Source of the DNA: Lycium barbarum
Lineage: Eukaryota; Streptophyta; Magnoliopsida; Solanales; Solanaceae
Length of the DNA: 64,000 nt
Reading direction: 5' to 3'
NCBI RefSeq assembly: GCF_019175385.1
Contig: NC_083337.1
Coordinates: forward strand, 23,320,385 to 23,384,384
In this document: positions 11,365 through 23,200 of the stretch, piece by piece
How the letters are laid out: every line of letters starts with the position of its first letter
Position numbering within the stretch: the first letter of the stretch is position 1
Made by a program: the position numbers and the translations under genes
The notes under the pieces: generated by a model
Seen by the model: only the letters and a program-made list of their open reading frames with translations
Database searches by the model: none
What the model was told of the DNA's origin: nothing

Positions 11365-14300
11365 ATTAAAATGGTGCACAATACAACACGGCCACCATCT
11401 CCTCGGCGACCACGACCACCTGTTGCCCCAAGTGGGGCACCAGGAACATGCTCATGGAGACGCTCAAAGTCATGTACCTATCTCATACTAGTCTCGACAA
11501 GCTCAATCATCCGTGCTACATACTCCGCTGTCTCGGGGGCCTCCGTACGGGCAATGCTCTCATAGCGCATCATCTGAACGGTCCGTACCTACATATGTTT
11601 GCAAATATTAACAATTGAATAAATTTGTAAAGTAGTACATAAGACGATGGTTTAAGTTTAAGACTAATAAAACTTACCAGTGCCTCATACGCTCCTGCGA
11701 GAGCTACATATCCTAGGCCATCTGGACGACGCCTAGAGGGGTTGTCAATAATGATGCGAGTGATCTGCATATACCACTCCATGTACACATGGATCGGAGT
11801 GTCATGTCCGACCACCGCTAGGCTCGTCATCCTCACATCCCAGCTCTGGACCTGCTGCTGCATATGGAGTCGCCATGCATTATCGATGCCCGCACGCTCG
11901 TCCCTCACATAGTGGTCATGCTTCCAATCCATAGCCGCGGGTATATTCTGTACATACCCAAACTGCCGTAACACGCGGTCGTGCGCGTGATACTCAATGA
12001 TATCCATATGTATCAATGGACACCGCGACATCCACATGTGCTGACCAGCCCTACAAAACGCCGACAGCTCATCCAAAATATGATCATATGGCGTCCATAT
12101 AAAATCCTGTAAAAAGAATTAAACTAGTTAACAATAAAAGGCTAAAATAGTAGCTATGTGGTCTAGCGTGTGGATCCAAAATATGAACATACCGTCTGCG
12201 TCATCATGCGGTCTAGTTGATCCCTAAATGGGAGAAGGCTGTGGTGCGTCTCCGCACGTCGGTCTACGCCTCGCGACCATCTCCGCGCGTATGGCATCAG
12301 CACAGTAAGATAGTTAGCGGGAGGGTGAGTTGGTATGGGCTGAAAAGGTCTCAACCTAGTCCACACCCATATCTGATATAGTCATTTAAAAAATATTTTA
12401 TCAGTCGTCATTTTAAAAAAATATATTTTGTGTTTAATTACACACACACTTAAATATATTACATGAAGGAGCGAGAAAAATGCAGGGACCTCTACCCTCG
12501 TACCCATTGAACATCGGCAGAATCGTCGATACATGTAGCCCAGCACAACAGCGCCCCAACTATAACATCCTATCTCGGCGAGATCGTCGATATACCGAAG
12601 ATACCTCAAGCTCACATGCGAACCCGAAGTGTTCAGGAACAGGATGGCCCCGAATATGATGAGTAGGTATAGACGCGCATGTCGGTCAACATCAGCCTGA
12701 GGCGTGTCCTCTCCAATCGGATGTTGCATGTCTGTGAGGCGCAAGTGAGCATAAAGGGCCGACAACAAAAGCTGACTCTAGTCGAAAATATGACCATCCA
12801 GAGCCACGAAACCGGTGAGCCTAGTCAACTCATCCCGGTAAGGTGGCAGCACATGAGGCTCCTATATATACAATGGGTGTCCATCAACCTGTAGCCCATA
12901 AATGTGTTATAGCCCGTATTTTGGACGTTTGAATATTTTAAAGTCGTCGCGGAAAGTTAAGGACGAAACCAATTTCAAATATTTCATTAATGCACAAGTC
13001 GTTAAGAATACTATTTATGACCATTATTAGTATGAAAATAATGTGAGAGCCTAAGGGCAAGAGGAGAAATTTGCAAAAAGACCAATGGAAACAATGTGGA
13101 AGGCTAGGGGTAAAATGGTCATATTAAGAAAAGTCGAGGGACGGAACGGGAATTTCACAAAAAATTTATGAAGGTTCAAAAGGGGCACATTGGCTATGTG
13201 ATGGAAAACCTAGGGACCAAAGTGTACAAGACAAGAATTTGGATCATCTTTTAATTATGGAAAAAATTTCATGAAAATAGAAGATCATTCTAGAGAGGGG
13301 CATGTGCCCCTCACATGCCTTAGTTATGTGTCTATATATATATGAGCCCTTATTAATTCAAGACAAGAACAAAAGCACAAAACACAACAAAAAAATGAGA
13401 GAGAGAGGGGTTCGGATTAGGGGCTGGCCGAAACCAGCCCCTCAATTTTGTTCATGAGGGATTATTTTTTTCATGCTTATATACTAATTGGAGGATGCTT
13501 GTTAACATGGTGGAATTGTTGGAACAAGTAGAACACTTATATGGATGGTTTATGAGCCTTAACCAAGTGGAAAGGTTGAAGAATGAAGGTAAAGAACCAA
13601 TCCTCTTTTATGTGTTATGAATATTGTTGAAGTATTGTAGTATGTAGAAATGAGTGAAATTTGTGAAACATGTGTGTATTGGTGTGTGTAGCCGTGTGTA
13701 TGGGCTGTTTTGGAATAGAAAGAATAAGCAAATTTTACTTCGTATTAAAATTGTTGTTATGAAGGATTCATGCGTATTGTAGTATATGGAATTGGAAGAA
13801 ATTCATGAAATATGGAATTGTTGGGGGTTGGCCGTATGGTCCCCTTTTGTGTAGTTGGGAATGAATAAATTGTTGTTAGTATTTTGGTTGTCGTCGTTGT
13901 GAGTTCTATGATGGAAAATGAAGTTTTGATAATCCAAGTTAAGATTTTAATTATGCGGGCTGATTTGGAAGCTAATGTGATTGTAATATAGTCGTGATGC
14001 GGTTTCTTGAATTTATGAAATGAAGTTGTAAATGAATGTATTGTAACACATAATGTGTGAATTTGGGAGGAAAGAATGTGTTTAGTGTTGGTTGAGTTGT
14101 TTGTAATATCGTGTGAATTGTTTAAAGGGTCTGGAATATTGTTTCGATTGGGTTCGGATTAGAAATGGAATGTATGAACGATGATGTTGGTTTGAGTGTA
14201 AGTAGTCGAATTAAGTATAAGATTATGATGTTGAATTGTGTAGGAGTCGCTAATGTGAAAATGTGTTTTGAACCTCTTATTGGTGTGTTAGTATCTTTGT

Positions 14301-17018
14301 TGGTTTGGCCGGGTTAAATTCCCGGATGGTTGTTGTTGATTTGGGGCCGAGCCTTATTCTCGGGATTGGTACATTTACAGAGGAGATGCTGCCGAAATTC
14401 CGGCAGAACATAAGAAAACGTGTTTGAAAGGTTAAGGCAAGTATGTGACAACGAGTCTAACGAATGAATGAATCCTTTTGGACGTAGATTGACAAGATGG
14501 ATGAACCCTCTTGCGTGTAAGAAAACAAGTTGGATGCGTAAGCACAACCAGTTGGTCGTCGCCCAGGTATGTGAGGCTTACCTTTCTTTCCTTGGCATGC
14601 CCTAGAGCCATGTAGGATATGATATGATATGTATCTTGAGGTTATTCCACTCTGTAATTCGAAGTCTGTTTGTGATCTGTATGTTTTCCCTAACTTAAGT
14701 GTCAAATGAGTCTGATAGGTGAATCGTGATTTAAGTATTTTTGATATAAACATTCTGGACTAATCGTGCCGACACAAATGTTCTGACGTAAGTATTTGGC
14801 ATAAGTGTTCCGATATGAGAAATTCAGATACAAGTATGGACTCTGACCTGAATATTCCGACATAAGTAGGTTGAATTAAGTATCCTGGCATAACCATTTT
14901 GATATATTTATTCTGACTTAAGTATTCCGACGTACGTATGATTCCAAAGGTTCTATTTGGTTTGATCCATAATCATGTCTAAAAGGGTAGTTAACCTGAT
15001 TACGGCTTTGGTTTCCCAAGAAAAGCTTCTGAAATGATTGGAGAGCGTTTTGTACTTCGAACGCTCGTAACTTTTGTATACTAACTCCGATTGACCCGAA
15101 ACTTGTTCTGGACCTTCACATGTCGATAGGCATTCTGTCATAATCCTTTTGATATATGTATTCGGACCTAAGTAGTCGGTTAGAGGAAATCCGATGCAAG
15201 CAATTTGGGACATGTATGCTGATTGAGTAAAAGCGATAAGTACCTTGATAGAAATATTCCGTTAAGAGTAATTTGACATAAAGTATTCTGTAATAAGGAA
15301 TCTGTTATGCATATTTTGAGAATATGTTTGAATAATCTATAAGTAATCGGTAATAAGTAATCTGTATGGACATTCTGAGAATATGTTTGATTAACTTATT
15401 GAGCTTGAGTTATGCGCATTTGATTCTTCACGACTCTGCTCGTGCATATGTTATGATTTCCTTCACCGAGTCCCGGGCCGGTATGTATCGTGCGGATGGT
15501 TCGCCGGGTCCTCTGTTGGGGGCCGGGTTCCATATATGAATTCCGAAGTATGATGTGTCCGGTTCCGGGGTACTGTGTTATATGTCCGTCCCCGGTTACC
15601 GAGGTTATGTTACGAAGTATGATGTGTCCGGGCTCGGGGTGCTGTGTTATCTGTCCACCCCCGGGTACCGTGGTTATGTTGTGATGTGTGACGGAGATCG
15701 GAGAAAAACTTCTGGAAGTTAGATGTGTTGTGGCGCCAAAGGCAGGAGTGGCAGCCACGTGCCTATGTTATCGTGCGCATTCATTGACACTGTCCATCAG
15801 TTCCTCGGCGTGTTATCTGTCCCCGAGGCCACCATGCATATGATATGATGTGACCGTTCCTCGGAGTGTTATTTGTCCCCGAGGTTATCGTCTGTATGAT
15901 ATGGTACTTGTCCCGGCGTGTTATTTGTCCCCGGGGTTGCCGCGTATGTGATACGATATCCGATTCTGGTATGCATGACTTATGTGGGAAAGTAAGTATT
16001 CTGACCTTCCGTACATTCTGTATTCCGTCTGCTATGTGATGTCATTCAAGCAATTTGTACGTTCTGTAATCTGTCTGGTATGCGAGATGAGTAAGTATGA
16101 TTCGTGTCTGGAAAAGAAAAATGATAAGTGTTTGATATTTCTGAATAAGTTTTTGTATGTTGTTCTGTCTATATCAGTCATGGTTTCGTTTTCTGTACTT
16201 ATGCCTTACATACTCAGTACATATCCGTACTGACCCCCTGTTCTTTGGGGGCTGCGTTTCATGCCGCGCAGGTACCCACAAATGGCTAGACGAGATGAGC
16301 TGAAGATGGTCCAGTGGATTGGCGGGCTCCATTTCCTCCAGGAGTGCTGCCGAGTCAGGGTATGTATGTTGTGATGTCCGATCAGTATTAGAGACTTTGC
16401 AGACAGCGTCGTGGGTAATGATAGTCAGTCTGTAAGCGGTTTCATCAACCGATATGTTATTTTGTGTGTCGCATAATAAATTTCGTACAATTACAGACTT
16501 GTTAAATTCTGGAAATAGTAAGCGGAAGATTTCGAAAGCACAACATGTATTTCATTTGTAATTGACTTTCAGAAAAAAAAAATTTAGGTGTGTAATCAGG
16601 GTCTGCGGGTTCGCTCGGCTCCGTATGTGGGGTCGGGTGCCCATCACACCCTAATAAGATCAGGGTGTGACAAAATGACCTCCACATCCTGAAGGGTAAT
16701 GGTAGCCTCACCGGTGCAGAGATGAAATGTGTGTGTCTCCGGTCGCCACCTCTCAATCAAGGCTGTCACTAGCGACCTATCGTGGTGTACCCGACCAACT
16801 TCAACGCACCGGTAGATACCGCCCCAACGTAGTATATCCAGGACACGAAGATGTGGGGGGCGAGCAGCTAAGATCTCCCATGCTGAGTCCCCTAATCGGG
16901 TACGGACCTGAGCCTCAGGCTGTAGGTCGGATGTCCATATATGTTGCGACCTATGCTCGGGCTGAAGATATAGTAACTCTCGGGTGAAGGGCCCCGGATC
17001 AAGAGGGTGGTGATTCAT
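11365..17018 (-). pseudogene. Plant mobile domain (PMD) protein, MAIN/phosphatase-7-long-form-like, split by a solo LTR
   Basis: Exons on the minus strand: 17018-16673 joined across solo LTR 2 to 12904-12496, then 12372-12193, 12106-11678 and about 11587-11365. Domain hallmarks are RWRPETHTFHLCTGEATITL, DVEVI followed by GLQVDGH, a GAILFLNTSGSHVSLRYL block, and YSWGAVVLGYMYRRFCR. These are typical of the aminotransferase-like plant mobile domain. Arabidopsis members (MAIN, MAIL1) act in the nucleus in transposon silencing; many copies reside on MULEs or Gypsy elements. Damage: in-frame TAG at 12862-12864 and 12778-12780, a TAG at 11478-11480 in the last exon, and the LTR insertion. The reading frame closes perfectly when the LTR and one AAATG copy are removed. 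The start ATG at 17016-17018 lies in a tandem repeat. Confidence 0.88.
12905..16672 (+). mobile_element. Solo Gypsy LTR 2 (3768 bp)
   Basis: Begins TGTTATAGCCCG and ends AGGGTGTGACA, the same terminal signature as solo LTR 1 but in the opposite orientation. It is flanked by a perfect 5-bp duplication AAATG (12900-12904 and 16673-16677). No pol sequence is inside. It contains internal tandem blocks (about 15545-15680 and 15785-15950, GTCC...CCCGGGGT-type repeats) and a conserved stem-loop near 16203-16260. It interrupts the first PMD exon. Confidence 0.92.
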
Positions 17019-17275
17019 CTATTTTACGCATTTTAAATCAATCATTAATGAGTATTATAGTTATGTAATCTTTTATCGAAAATTTTATTAAGGATTGTGG
17101 TGATCCATCTGTTTTACGCATTTTAAATCAATCATTAACGAGTAGTATTAGTTATGTAATCTTTTATCGAATATTTTATTAAGGATTGTGGTGACCCATT
17201 TGTTTTACGCATTTTAAATCAATCATTAACAAGTAATATTAGTTATGTAATCTTTTATCGAAAATTATATTAAGG
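17008..17275. repeat. Three tandem copies of a 91-bp unit at the PMD start codon
   Basis: Units start at 17008, 17099 and 17190 with GGTGATTCAT, GGTGATCCAT and GGTGACCCAT, and share TTTTACGCATTTTAAATCAATC downstream over most of their length. Each unit carries an ATG on the minus strand. Only the first is followed by the PMD coding sequence. Confidence 0.85.
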
Positions 17276-17720
17276 GTTTTCAATCCTAAACTACGGGTTA
17301 TCAATCTTAAACTAAGGGTTTCAATCCTAAAATATAAAGATTAATAATTAATATGTCAAATAATTAACAATGAGTTAGCAAACAATTAGTATAAATAATT
17401 AATAAATAAACAATTAACTAACTAATCAAATAATTAACAAGTTATTATCATATATTTAATAAATAAACAATTAAGTAACTAATCAAAAAATTAATAAATT
17501 ATTATCGTATATTTAACAAACAAACAATTAATTAACTAATGAAACAATTAAGGAATTATTAACAAATAAACAATTGGCTTAACAAAAACTAAATAAATAA
17601 TTAGCTAGTCTAACAATTGAAATATCTAGTCTAACAATTAATAAATACTTAAGTCGCTAATCGAACAATTAACAAATACTAAATAAATAATTAACTAATT
17701 AACAATAGATAAACATTTTT
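17276..17720. repeat. Degenerate AT-rich tandem repeat
   Basis: It starts with three loose copies of a roughly 25-bp GGTTTTCAATCCTAAACTA unit. Many variants of AATAAACAATTAACTAACTAATC follow. No coding potential. It lies in the presumed promoter side of the PMD gene. Confidence 0.75.
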
Positions 17721-17728
17721 TTTTAAAA

Positions 17729-17759
17729 GGGCAGTCCCAACAGTTCATACGGACTGCCC
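17729..17759. other. Perfect 9-bp hairpin upstream of the PMD gene
   Basis: GGGCAGTCC at 17729-17737 pairs with GGACTGCCC at 17751-17759 around a 13-base loop. It is an isolated GC-rich island in AT-rich DNA. Function is unknown. Confidence 0.7.
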
Positions 17760-18003
17760 AAAAATGCACAAAACGGGAAATCCACCACAGTTACACAATG
17801 ATCATGCTTAGGGTAATAATATATTTAGCAATGTAATAAAAAATTCATAGTGAAATACCTAGATTGAAGGTTTTTTTTGAGTTTTCAAAATGAGCTTTGC
17901 GCCGCTCTATTCCAAAATCTAACCTTAGAAACATGTTCCTACACTTCAATATACCAAGAATATTGACTTTCGGGTTGAAAAAATAATACGAAAAAGACGT
18001 TTT

Positions 18004-18018
18004 GGGGGGGGGGGGGGG
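18004..18018. repeat. Homopolymer of 15 G
   Basis: A pure G run next to further G-rich sequence, close to the MULE1 right TIR. Length may be affected by sequencing. Confidence 0.9.
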
Positions 18019-18134
18019 TTGGGGACCACTGAAATGGAGCTTTAATGGCGGATATTTTGGGGGTTGGAAAGGTTCGGGTCGTCTGGTGGGGAAGGAGGGG
18101 GCCGACTTTTGTTGGCCTCCTTCACGCACGAAAA

Positions 18135-18284
18135 TTCGTGCGTGAAAGGCCAAACTTTTATTTTTACAGTTTGGTCCTTTTACGCACTAAATTAGTGCAT
18201 GAAACCTATTTATGTTTTTTTTTTTTTTTTGTGTTAGTTTGGTTCAACTTTTTTTTTGTTTTGTCCTACAAAAGTCACGGATTC
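18135..18284 (-). repeat. MULE1 right terminal inverted repeat
   Basis: The reverse complement begins GAATCCGTGACTTTTGTAGG and follows the left TIR to GGCCTTTCACGCACGAA. A 12-bp-arm palindrome at 18121-18146 overlaps its inner edge. Confidence 0.88.
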
Positions 18285-18285
18285 A

Positions 18286-18294
18286 AGGGAAATG
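18286..18294. repeat. Target-site duplication of MULE1, right copy
   Basis: AGGGAAATG, one mismatch from the left copy at 5097-5105. Confidence 0.8.
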
Positions 18295-19579
18295 AGTCGG
18301 TAAGGTCTTGGGTTTTATTCGAGTACGGGGTTTTAGTTTGTGGGTTAGGTCTTCCATTTTCGAGCCTCCACGTGTCCAGTCAGTCAAAGTAGGGGTAAAT
18401 TTGAAACTTTGTTTAATAGTAAGGGCTCATATAGCCAAATAGTATATAGGAGGATAGATTTAAACAATAAAATATAATGCAGGCATATATTTGACCCTTT
18501 TCGAAAAGGAAAAACTTTGTTGAATTTCTCTCCCGTGGGTCCTTGTATATTTTGGGATGCTGTTATCCAGTTGCTTTTTTTCCTTTTGCGTCAAAATTCT
18601 TCCTTTAAATCATGTTTTATGCATTGGAATTTTTATTAAATTTAAATTCATAAAATAACAGACTACATTATATTCAAGATATATAATATATTAGTTCAAA
18701 TATATATTTTGAACTATTATAATTGACCTAAATAGTTCAATAAATATGATTTAATTCATGGTCCAATTTATTGGATTAGTACATTTAATTGAGCTATAAA
18801 TGATAAGCACATTTTATCTAGAACTTGTATCTATACGTTAATTGGATTTGGCACAGTGTGCTAAGTGTTAGACTTAATTGGCATATAGTAGCCAATCTTT
18901 AATAAGTTGGCACAAAATAGCCAATATACATTTTTTGTGTCAAATAGTTTAGCACACAATGACCCATAATTTTTTGAAAAAAAAAATATCTCCCACCTTC
19001 TCATTCTCTCTCCAAATTTGTTTTCTTTATACGATAGTTTCTGTCATTTCTTCATTCCAGTTTCTCATTCTCTCTCCATTTCAACTCTCACCACTTTCTT
19101 CGCTTAAAATCAATCAATTAGAACTCCCACAACAAAAATCTCTCACAATAAACTCTCATGACAGCCGTAAATTTTCAAAAAATTTATTGGGTTTAGTAGA
19201 GTTCAAAATAGGGATACACCTTCGGATCAATTTTGGAGCCTTTTGTTGATTTATACTGCAAATATATGGGGAAGAAAAGTTCTTCAAAGAACTTTAGCAA
19301 GAATCGGGCTTCTGTTTCTGATTTTGAACATTCCAATTTCAAAAAATTCTAATATGGATAATTCTGAATCTGAAGATTCTGATATGGATAATTCTGGTTC
19401 TGAATCTATTTGATCGAATTCGTGCATTAGATGATGAATTCAATTTTGAGTTTTATACACCTAATGTATACATATGTTTGGGTTCTTATGTTTTTATCGA
19501 TGCTGTATTTTGTATACATATATACACCTTCTGGGGGGGGGGGGGGGGGTTTCAGGTTGTTATAGTCAACTAATGTATA
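18295..19579. other. Non-coding DNA between the two MULEs
   Basis: No gene is supported. Short frames at 18959-19249 and elsewhere show no domain. It contains a 22-bp segment (18814-18835) repeated identically at 27303-27324, scattered GTATACA motifs from 19440 and a run of 17 G at 19533-19549. Confidence 0.6.
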
Positions 19580-19588
19580 CATCTGTTT
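19580..19588. repeat. Target-site duplication of MULE2, left copy
   Basis: CATCTGTTT, identical to 26393-26401. Confidence 0.95.
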
Positions 19589-19719
19589 GAGAAAATACTC
19601 AAAATACCCCCCAACGTTTGACCAAAATCCCAACTACACACCTAACCTTTGCAGGGGTCCTATTACCCCCCCCGGACAATTTTTTTCAGTATCAAAATGC
19701 CCCTTTTTTGCTGATGTGG
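19589..19719 (+). repeat. MULE2 left terminal inverted repeat
   Basis: Begins GAGAAAATACTCAAAATACC and ends TTTGCTGATGTGG; the match to the right copy is about 96%. Confidence 0.95.
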
Positions 19720-20264
19720 CAGTCCAATATGCCAACCCCCAAAAATTAAATGACGCTTGTCCACACGTGCCTGACCCACGTGCCACATGTTTAATTTCGC
19801 CCAATTTTTTGACCCGTAACCCAACCCGTACCCAATTCTTTAATTTTGCCCCATTCAGCCTCAGTTCTCATATTCAACAAAACCTAGCACCTATCCCAAA
19901 TTCGACGGTAAACACCATTTTCACCCCCAATCGTTGTCAACGTAGTATCACGACTATATTTTCGTTGCTGCTCATTGTTCATCCAGTAACGGTTAGTTTC
20001 GTTACATTTTTTTGTTTTGAAAAAATGATACTACGATTTTGTGCATATTGTTTGAACTCTGGACTATAAAGAACAAATTTTCAGAGTTCCCCAACTGTAA
20101 TCAGCATATTTATTATCATATTGTGCATATTGTTTGATTTTTTTTTTCAAAAAACGATGTAGTCTAGGGTTTTCAGTTATTGTGCATGTGCTTATCATTT
20201 TTTTTATTCCATTTGACATTAAGTTGAATTAGTTGTTATTCTTTGTTTTGTATTTAGGTAGTAC

Positions 20265-23200
20265 ATGGCTGATTTTGTGTATGTAACCTTAAGATGGTAC
20301 CATGGAGGTGAGTTACACTTAAATAGTAGGGAGCCAATATATGAAGGTGGGGAAGTTACTGATATATTCAATGTCGATGTTGATATGTTGTCTTTTTTTG
20401 AGTTGAGAAACTTTATTAAAGAATTAGGATACACAACTATTTGTACATTCAGTATTAAGCCACCTCATAGTGGCATTTTGGTAGATGTTGATAATGATGA
20501 GGTTATTTTAAATATGACTGTGGGTTTGAATGATGGTGATACTGTGGAGGTTTTTGTCAAGCACATGGTTGATGAAGCAGTTGTTGACCCACCTTTATTA
20601 GAATATATTAGTTATGGGGATAGGGAGGAATCTTGTTCCCCTTTTAATAAAGGTGCTGATGACATAGGGGCTGAAGAAAGATGTAGTAATGAAAGGGTTG
20701 TTGAGGAGCCCTTAGATTGTCCTAATACACCTTTGTCCTTTTCTGCTCAAACTTGTGAAAAAACACCACCTCCTACCTCCTATACACCTGATGCTACTGC
20801 TGAAAACACACCACCCCATTCCTCTTTTACTTCAAATTTTTCTATTCCAGAAAAAACACCTCCTACCTATCCTACACCTGCTGTTGGTCCTGAAGTAACA
20901 GCACCCCATTCCTCTTTTCCTTGTGCTGATACTACTGCTGAAAATACAGCAGGCCCTTCCTCTTCTACACCTGCAGCTTCAGTTGAAAATAATCCACCCC
21001 ATTGTTCTTTTACTTGTGCTGCTAGTGCTGCTGAAAATACAGCAGGTCCTTCATCTTCTACACCTACTGTTCATGAAGATCTTGAAGATGTAGGTCCAAT
21101 TGGATCTGATTCCTTAGATGAAGGTTCTGATTTCTCAACTGATGATAGTGAATAATGTGTAGATGACATAGAAGGGGAAGGTGAGGATGAATATGCAAGT
21201 GATGATCCTGATGAGGTAAGAGAGTTGAGGGTTGAAAGGAGGATTGAGTTTCAGAGGAGAAAAAGAAGTGAGAGGGCAAAACCCTGATAGTGAAGAGGTT
21301 CCAGCAGGTGAAGCTGGTGTTGATATAGGATTTGATGAAACTACAACAGGTAAGGTTAGTATTGAGGGTAGGTTAGGAGGTGATGAACCTTACATTGATA
21401 GTTCTGCTGATGATAGCTTTGAAATAGATGAGGATGAGGGTTGGGATGATGAAGAGGACATTGAATCTGTTGGGGTAAATCTGCCAAGAAGACAAAGGTT
21501 TACAAGAAGGAAGAATGATAAGAACAAAATCATTCATGACCCCACTGCCAAGAAAGTTGTACGGCAGTTGGGTATGGTCTTTAAAGATGTTGATGAGTTT
21601 AGGAGAGCAGTAACAAAATATGCTGTTAGGAAAAGGGTTAAGGTAGAAAAGTGGGTGAATGAGCCTACAAGGGTTAGGGTGAGGTGCAAGGATGGTTGTC
21701 CATAGATATTGTATGCTAGGCTTGATAAAACCACAGATGATTTCCAAATTAAAACTTACATTCCAAAGTATACTTGCTTCCAAACTACCAGAAACTACTT
21801 GTGTAATGCTAAGTTTATTGTTGAGACCTATAGAAAGAGAATAACTGAGCAGCCAAACATTAAAGTTGTTCAGTTGCAAAAGCTAATTAGGACAAAGTTT
21901 AATCTTCATGTTGGTAAGACCACAGTTAGAAGAGCAAGAGCAAAAGTACTGAAAGAAATCATGGGAGATCACATTCAGGAGTTTGGAAAAATCCTTGACT
22001 ACAGGGATGAATTGTTAAGGACCAATCCTGGTTCCACTTGTGTAGTTAAACTTGTTGAACCAAATGCTGATAGTAGGCCTGTTTTTTAGAGTTTTTATAT
22101 CTGTTTTGATGCTTTGAAGAAAGCATTTCAGCACTGTAGAAAATGTATTGGTTTAGATGGTTGTTTTCTGAAAGGGGTTTGTAGAGGCAGTTGTTGGTAG
22201 CTGTGTGCAAAGATGGTAATAACCAAATGTTGCCTCTGGCATGGGCTGTGGTGGAGTATGAAAACAAGAGCACTTGGACTTGGTTTATCAGAATTTTGAA
22301 GGAAGATTTGGCACTTGGAGATGGGATAGATTTAACATTGATAACAGATATGCAGAAGGTATGTTTCCTTGATTTTTGTTGCAATTTGTTTTCATGAAAA
22401 ATCATGTGTATTCATCTAAACTAACTGTTACTGTTTCAGGGACTATTTGTTGCTATTCAAGATCTTTTACCTGCTGTTGAACACAGAAAGTGTTCTAGGC
22501 ACATCTTGGCTAACTTCAGCAAAGAATGGAGAGGGATACAAAGAAGACAACAGTTTTGGAGAATTGCCAAAATCACCTTTGAGTCTCAACTAAGGAGAAA
22601 TATTGAGCTGTTGAAGTTGCTTGGTCCAATAAAAATGATGGACAAACTGATGTATTACAACATAGATTATTGGTGTAAGGTCTACTTCAACACTAATGTA
22701 AAAGTAGATTCTGTAGATAACAATATGGCTGAGTGTTTTAATGCTTGGATCTTGGCTGCCAGGTATGAGCAATGCATATTTACCTTGCTGTGGGTTTGTT
22801 TTTACAAACTGTCTGTAGATAACAATATGACTGTTTGTTTATTGGCTAACTGGTAGGCACAAAACTATAATAACAATGCTTGAGGAGATTAGGGTGAAAA
22901 TGATGGCAAGGATTGGAACATTGAGGGAGTTTGTAAACACTTGGAGATGTAACTACTCTCCAATGTGTACGAAGGTGTTAGAGGAAAATGCTAAACTTTC
23001 AATGCAATGTAACATTGAGTTTAATGGAGTTGCTGGTTTTGAAATTAGGGAAGGACTATATCAACACACTGTGGATATTTCTAGAAGGAAATGCAACTGT
23101 AGGGTGTGGCAGCTAAAAGGCATTCCATGTGCACATGCTTTAGCTGTAATTCAGTTCAAAAGGTATGATCCACTTGGCTACATTGACCATTGCTACAGAA

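Larger units (their letters stand above)
5106..18284 (-). mobile_element. MULE1: Mutator-like element with transposase and PMD gene, two solo LTRs nested inside
   Basis: Long terminal inverted repeats (5106-5283 and 18135-18284) and a 9-10 bp target duplication delimit 13.18 kb. Two nested solo LTRs with their duplications account for about 6.3 kb, so the original element was near 6.8 kb. It carries two genes head to tail on the minus strand: a PMD protein (upstream) and a MuDR-type transposase (downstream). Both are broken by premature stops and by the LTR insertions. MULEs carrying PMD genes are known in plants; the joint arrangement here was read from sequence. It is not autonomous now. 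Confidence 0.9.

Noticed and set aside
11570..12076. Serine/threonine phosphatase gene
   Set aside because: PMD proteins are often labelled phosphatase 7 long form, but no phosphatase catalytic motif is seen here; the match is to the mobile domain only.
17008..17275. CRISPR-like array
   Set aside because: A 91-bp tandem repeat without unique spacers in a plant genome; simple tandem duplication.
17276..17340. Telomere-like CCTAAA words
   Set aside because: Units are about 25 bp and irregular, not a 7-bp telomere repeat.
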